Shown: one piece after another, positions 62,215 through 64,000 of the stretch
How positions within the stretch are numbered: position 1 is the stretch's first letter
How the letters are laid out: the number at the start of each line of letters is the position of its first letter
Assembly (NCBI RefSeq): GCF_001885075.1
Contig: NZ_MODU01000004.1
Span: forward strand, 4,092,001-4,156,000
Source: Alteromonas sp. V450
Lineage (GTDB): Bacteria; Pseudomonadota; Gammaproteobacteria; Enterobacterales; Alteromonadaceae
Direction: 5' to 3'
DNA length: 64,000 nt
Position numbers and translations under genes: made by a program
The notes under the pieces: generated by a model
What the model was told of the DNA's origin: nothing
Database searches by the model: none
The model's input: the letters and a program-made list of their open reading frames with translations, nothing else

Positions 62215-64000
62215 ATGGCACGATTTTCATTTCGTGGCTTTGTGTATGTGCTCATCGTTATGCTTGGTTTACTGAGCGCTGCGCCCAACATACTGCCACA
62301 ATCAATTAAACAGCAGCTACCTACATGGTACACCACTTCCACGCTATCTTTAGGCTTAGACTTACAAGGTGGTTCGCACCTGTTATTAGCCGCAGACACC
62401 AACGCCCTGTTTGAAAAGCAGCTCAACAGCTTTTCGAGTGACTTGCTTAGCGACTTGCGAAGTCAAAACGTGCGCTATTCAAAAACATCTCATTCACTTA
62501 CCCATAAAGCGGGAAGCGACAGTAGTCAAGGTAGCGTTGTCTTTACGTTGCGTAATACAGATGATGCGAGAAAGGTAAAAGACGCCGCATATCAAATTTC
62601 TGCTCAGCCAAATGGAACAAGCGCACTTGATGTAGAGATAAAGCAAAGCACCGTTACCCTTACGCTTAACGAGCTATATACCGAACAACTGGTTAAAGAC
62701 ACGTTAAGTCGAAGTGTTGAAGTAGTTCGAAAGCGTTTGAACGAAACGGGGCTTAATGAGCCTAGTGTTACGCTACAAGGTAAAGACGCCATTTTAGTTC
62801 AAATGCCGGGTATGTCTGACCCCACTCAAGTTAAAAAATTATTGGGCACTACCGCACAAATGACCTTTCACTGGGCCGCGAACAGCCAGTCTGAGCAGGT
62901 AATGAATAAGCAAGATGCAGCAGGTAATACCTATCGCTTAGAGCAAAAAGTGGCGCTAGAAGGTGAGCATATTACTGATGCAGCAGGTGTCTTAAGTGGT
63001 GAAAATGGCCAGCCAGTAGTGACGTTCCGATTAGACAGCGCAGGTGCCAAGCAGTTTGCTACTATGACCCGTGACAACATCGGCCGCGTGCTTGCCATTG
63101 TACTTGACGATAAAGTGGTTACCGCCCCCGTCATCAATAGCGTGATCCCAGGTGGTCGTGGTGAAATAACCGGTAACTTTACGTTGCCCGAGGCGGGTAA
63201 TACCGCATTAATGCTTCGCACTGGTGCGCTACCTGTGCCACTTACCATTATAGAAGAACGCACGGTTGGGCCCGATTTAGGCAGCGATGCCATTCAAACC
63301 GGAGTGGAAAGCGGCGTGGCAGGGGCGTTACTGGTATTGGCATTTATGGTGGCGATTTACGGCAGGTGGGGCGCTATCGCAAGTTTTGCTCTGTGTATCA
63401 ACATGGCACTGGTGTTTGGCGCATTAACCCTGTTTGGCGCAACACTGACGTTACCGGGTATTGCAGGTTTGATCCTGACCATGGGCATGGCGGTCGATGC
63501 GAACATTTTGATTAATGAACGTATTCGTGAAGAAAGTAAAAAAGGTCGTCCGGCAGCCAGTGCAATAGAAGTGGGTTTTGATAAAGCATTCGCGACTATT
63601 GTGGATTCAAACTTCACCACACTAATAGCGGTAAGTTTGTTGTTTATGTTTGGTAGCGGCCCCATTAAGGGCTTCGCCATTACTATTGCCCTTGGTTTAG
63701 TGTCCTCGGTATTTACTGCTGTAGCCTTAACTAAAATGTTAATGCTAAGAGTAGTTAAGTCGAAGCAAAAGAATACGCAAGATCGCGCGCAGCAGCGCGT
63801 TCCTTTGCGCTTTTCATCTCCACTTTTACGGTTAAGTGATAAGCTGAGCGGTATCAATTTTCTGGCAAAACGGAAAATTGCACTCGCTGTTTCGGTAGTG
63901 CTAACCGTGCTTTCAATCGGCTTGTTTGCTAAGCCTGGCTTACATTACGGCGTCGACTTTACCGGTGGTACTATGGTTGAGCTGACCGCACCAGCTCTTA
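62215..64000 (+). CDS. secDF: SecD-SecF fusion (protein translocase accessory), partial at right edge
   Basis: The proton-driven SecDF complex pulls proteins through SecYEG on the periplasmic side. The open frame starts at ATG 62215 and runs without a stop to the window end (595 codons visible). The SecD part has TM1, LGLDLQGGSHLLL, the P1 domain, the six-helix block with MGMAVDANILINERIREE, and DSNFTTLIA. After KSKQKNTQDRAQQRV the same frame continues into SecF: GINFLAKRKIALAVSVVLT (TM1) and GVDFTGGTMVEL. This is a fused SecDF rather than separate genes. Its C-terminus is outside the window. Confidence 0.9.
   Translation, partial: MARFSFRGFVYVLIVMLGLLSAAPNILPQSIKQQLPTWYTTSTLSLGLDLQGGSHLLLAADTNALFEKQLNSFSSDLLSDLRSQNVRYSKTSHSLTHKAGSDSSQGSVVFTLRNTDDARKVKDAAYQISAQPNGTSALDVEIKQSTVTLTLNELYTEQLVKDTLSRSVEVVRKRLNETGLNEPSVTLQGKDAILVQMPGMSDPTQVKKLLGTTAQMTFHWAANSQSEQVMNKQDAAGNTYRLEQKVALEGEHITDAAGVLSGENGQPVVTFRLDSAGAKQFATMTRDNIGRVLAIVLDDKVVTAPVINSVIPGGRGEITGNFTLPEAGNTALMLRTGALPVPLTIIEERTVGPDLGSDAIQTGVESGVAGALLVLAFMVAIYGRWGAIASFALCINMALVFGALTLFGATLTLPGIAGLILTMGMAVDANILINERIREESKKGRPAASAIEVGFDKAFATIVDSNFTTLIAVSLLFMFGSGPIKGFAITIALGLVSSVFTAVALTKMLMLRVVKSKQKNTQDRAQQRVPLRFSSPLLRLSDKLSGINFLAKRKIALAVSVVLTVLSIGLFAKPGLHYGVDFTGGTMVELTAPAL

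Overview
The window reads as chromosomal DNA of a marine gammaproteobacterium of the Alteromonadales, most likely Alteromonas or a close relative. The basis is gene order and protein style: lptD/djlA, xerD-dsbC-recJ, recO-pdxJ-acpS, relA-mazG, rplM-rpsI-petABC-sspAB, the rpoN/lpt/kds cluster, the mla operon and the degS/degQ/zapE group. Genus is an inference. I saw no rRNA or tRNA genes, CRISPR array, insertion sequence or prophage. Apart from lptD, which ends at 58 inside the window, only the last gene (secDF) is cut, by the right edge.

Layout. 58-14333: outer-membrane LPS assembly (lptD), a chaperone (djlA), then a long plus-strand run for recombination, disulfide isomerisation, repair, pyridoxine synthesis, acyl carrier activation, 23S rRNA methylation and ppGpp/nucleotide housekeeping (xerD, dsbC, recJ, recO, pdxJ, acpS, rlmD, relA, mazG). 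14636-16192: a small DUF454 membrane protein and a class I-like HMG-CoA reductase. 16400-28962: a large minus-strand accessory region in three blocks. They are (a) an uncharacterised apparent biosynthetic cluster (thermostable-hemolysin-type acyltransferase, AMP-dependent acyl ligase, heme-oxygenase-like diiron oxidase, short-chain dehydrogenase, tandem TPR proteins); (b) GT2, VTT-membrane and ArnT-like GT39 genes that look like envelope glycolipid modification; and (c) a response regulator and histidine kinase translationally coupled to a cupredoxin-like, an FTR1-like and a beta-rich exported protein.

Each of the three blocks is preceded by a perfect CTTAAG-N5-CTTAAG direct repeat (21833, 25163, 29009), matching the half-site and spacing of the known PmrA/QseB box. 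I found this arrangement nowhere else in the window by eye. The simplest reading is one PmrAB/QseBC-like regulon in which the two-component system controls itself, the glycosyltransferase operon and the biosynthetic cluster. This is the most promising little-described system here. The FTR1-like and cupredoxin-like proteins lack the usual metal-binding residues, which raises the possibility of a sensory or accessory role.

29090-38182: an orphan periplasmic binding-type protein, ribosomal proteins L13/S9 with a structured leader, the cytochrome bc1 complex, stringent starvation proteins SspA/SspB, two spondin-domain secreted proteins (one a lipoprotein with a collagen-like stretch), and a divergent atypical response regulator with Glu at the phosphoacceptor position. 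38194-47554: mgtE, then the minus-strand cluster npr-rapZ-ptsN-hpf-rpoN-lptB-lptA-lptC-kdsC-kdsD-yrbG. 48085-52752: mlaFEDCB-ibaG-murA on the plus strand. 52977-64000: degS, degQ, zapG/yhcB, zapE, a YebC-family regulator, a GGDEF-EAL protein, a nitroreductase, a small hypothetical protein, and a secD-secF gene fused in one reading frame.
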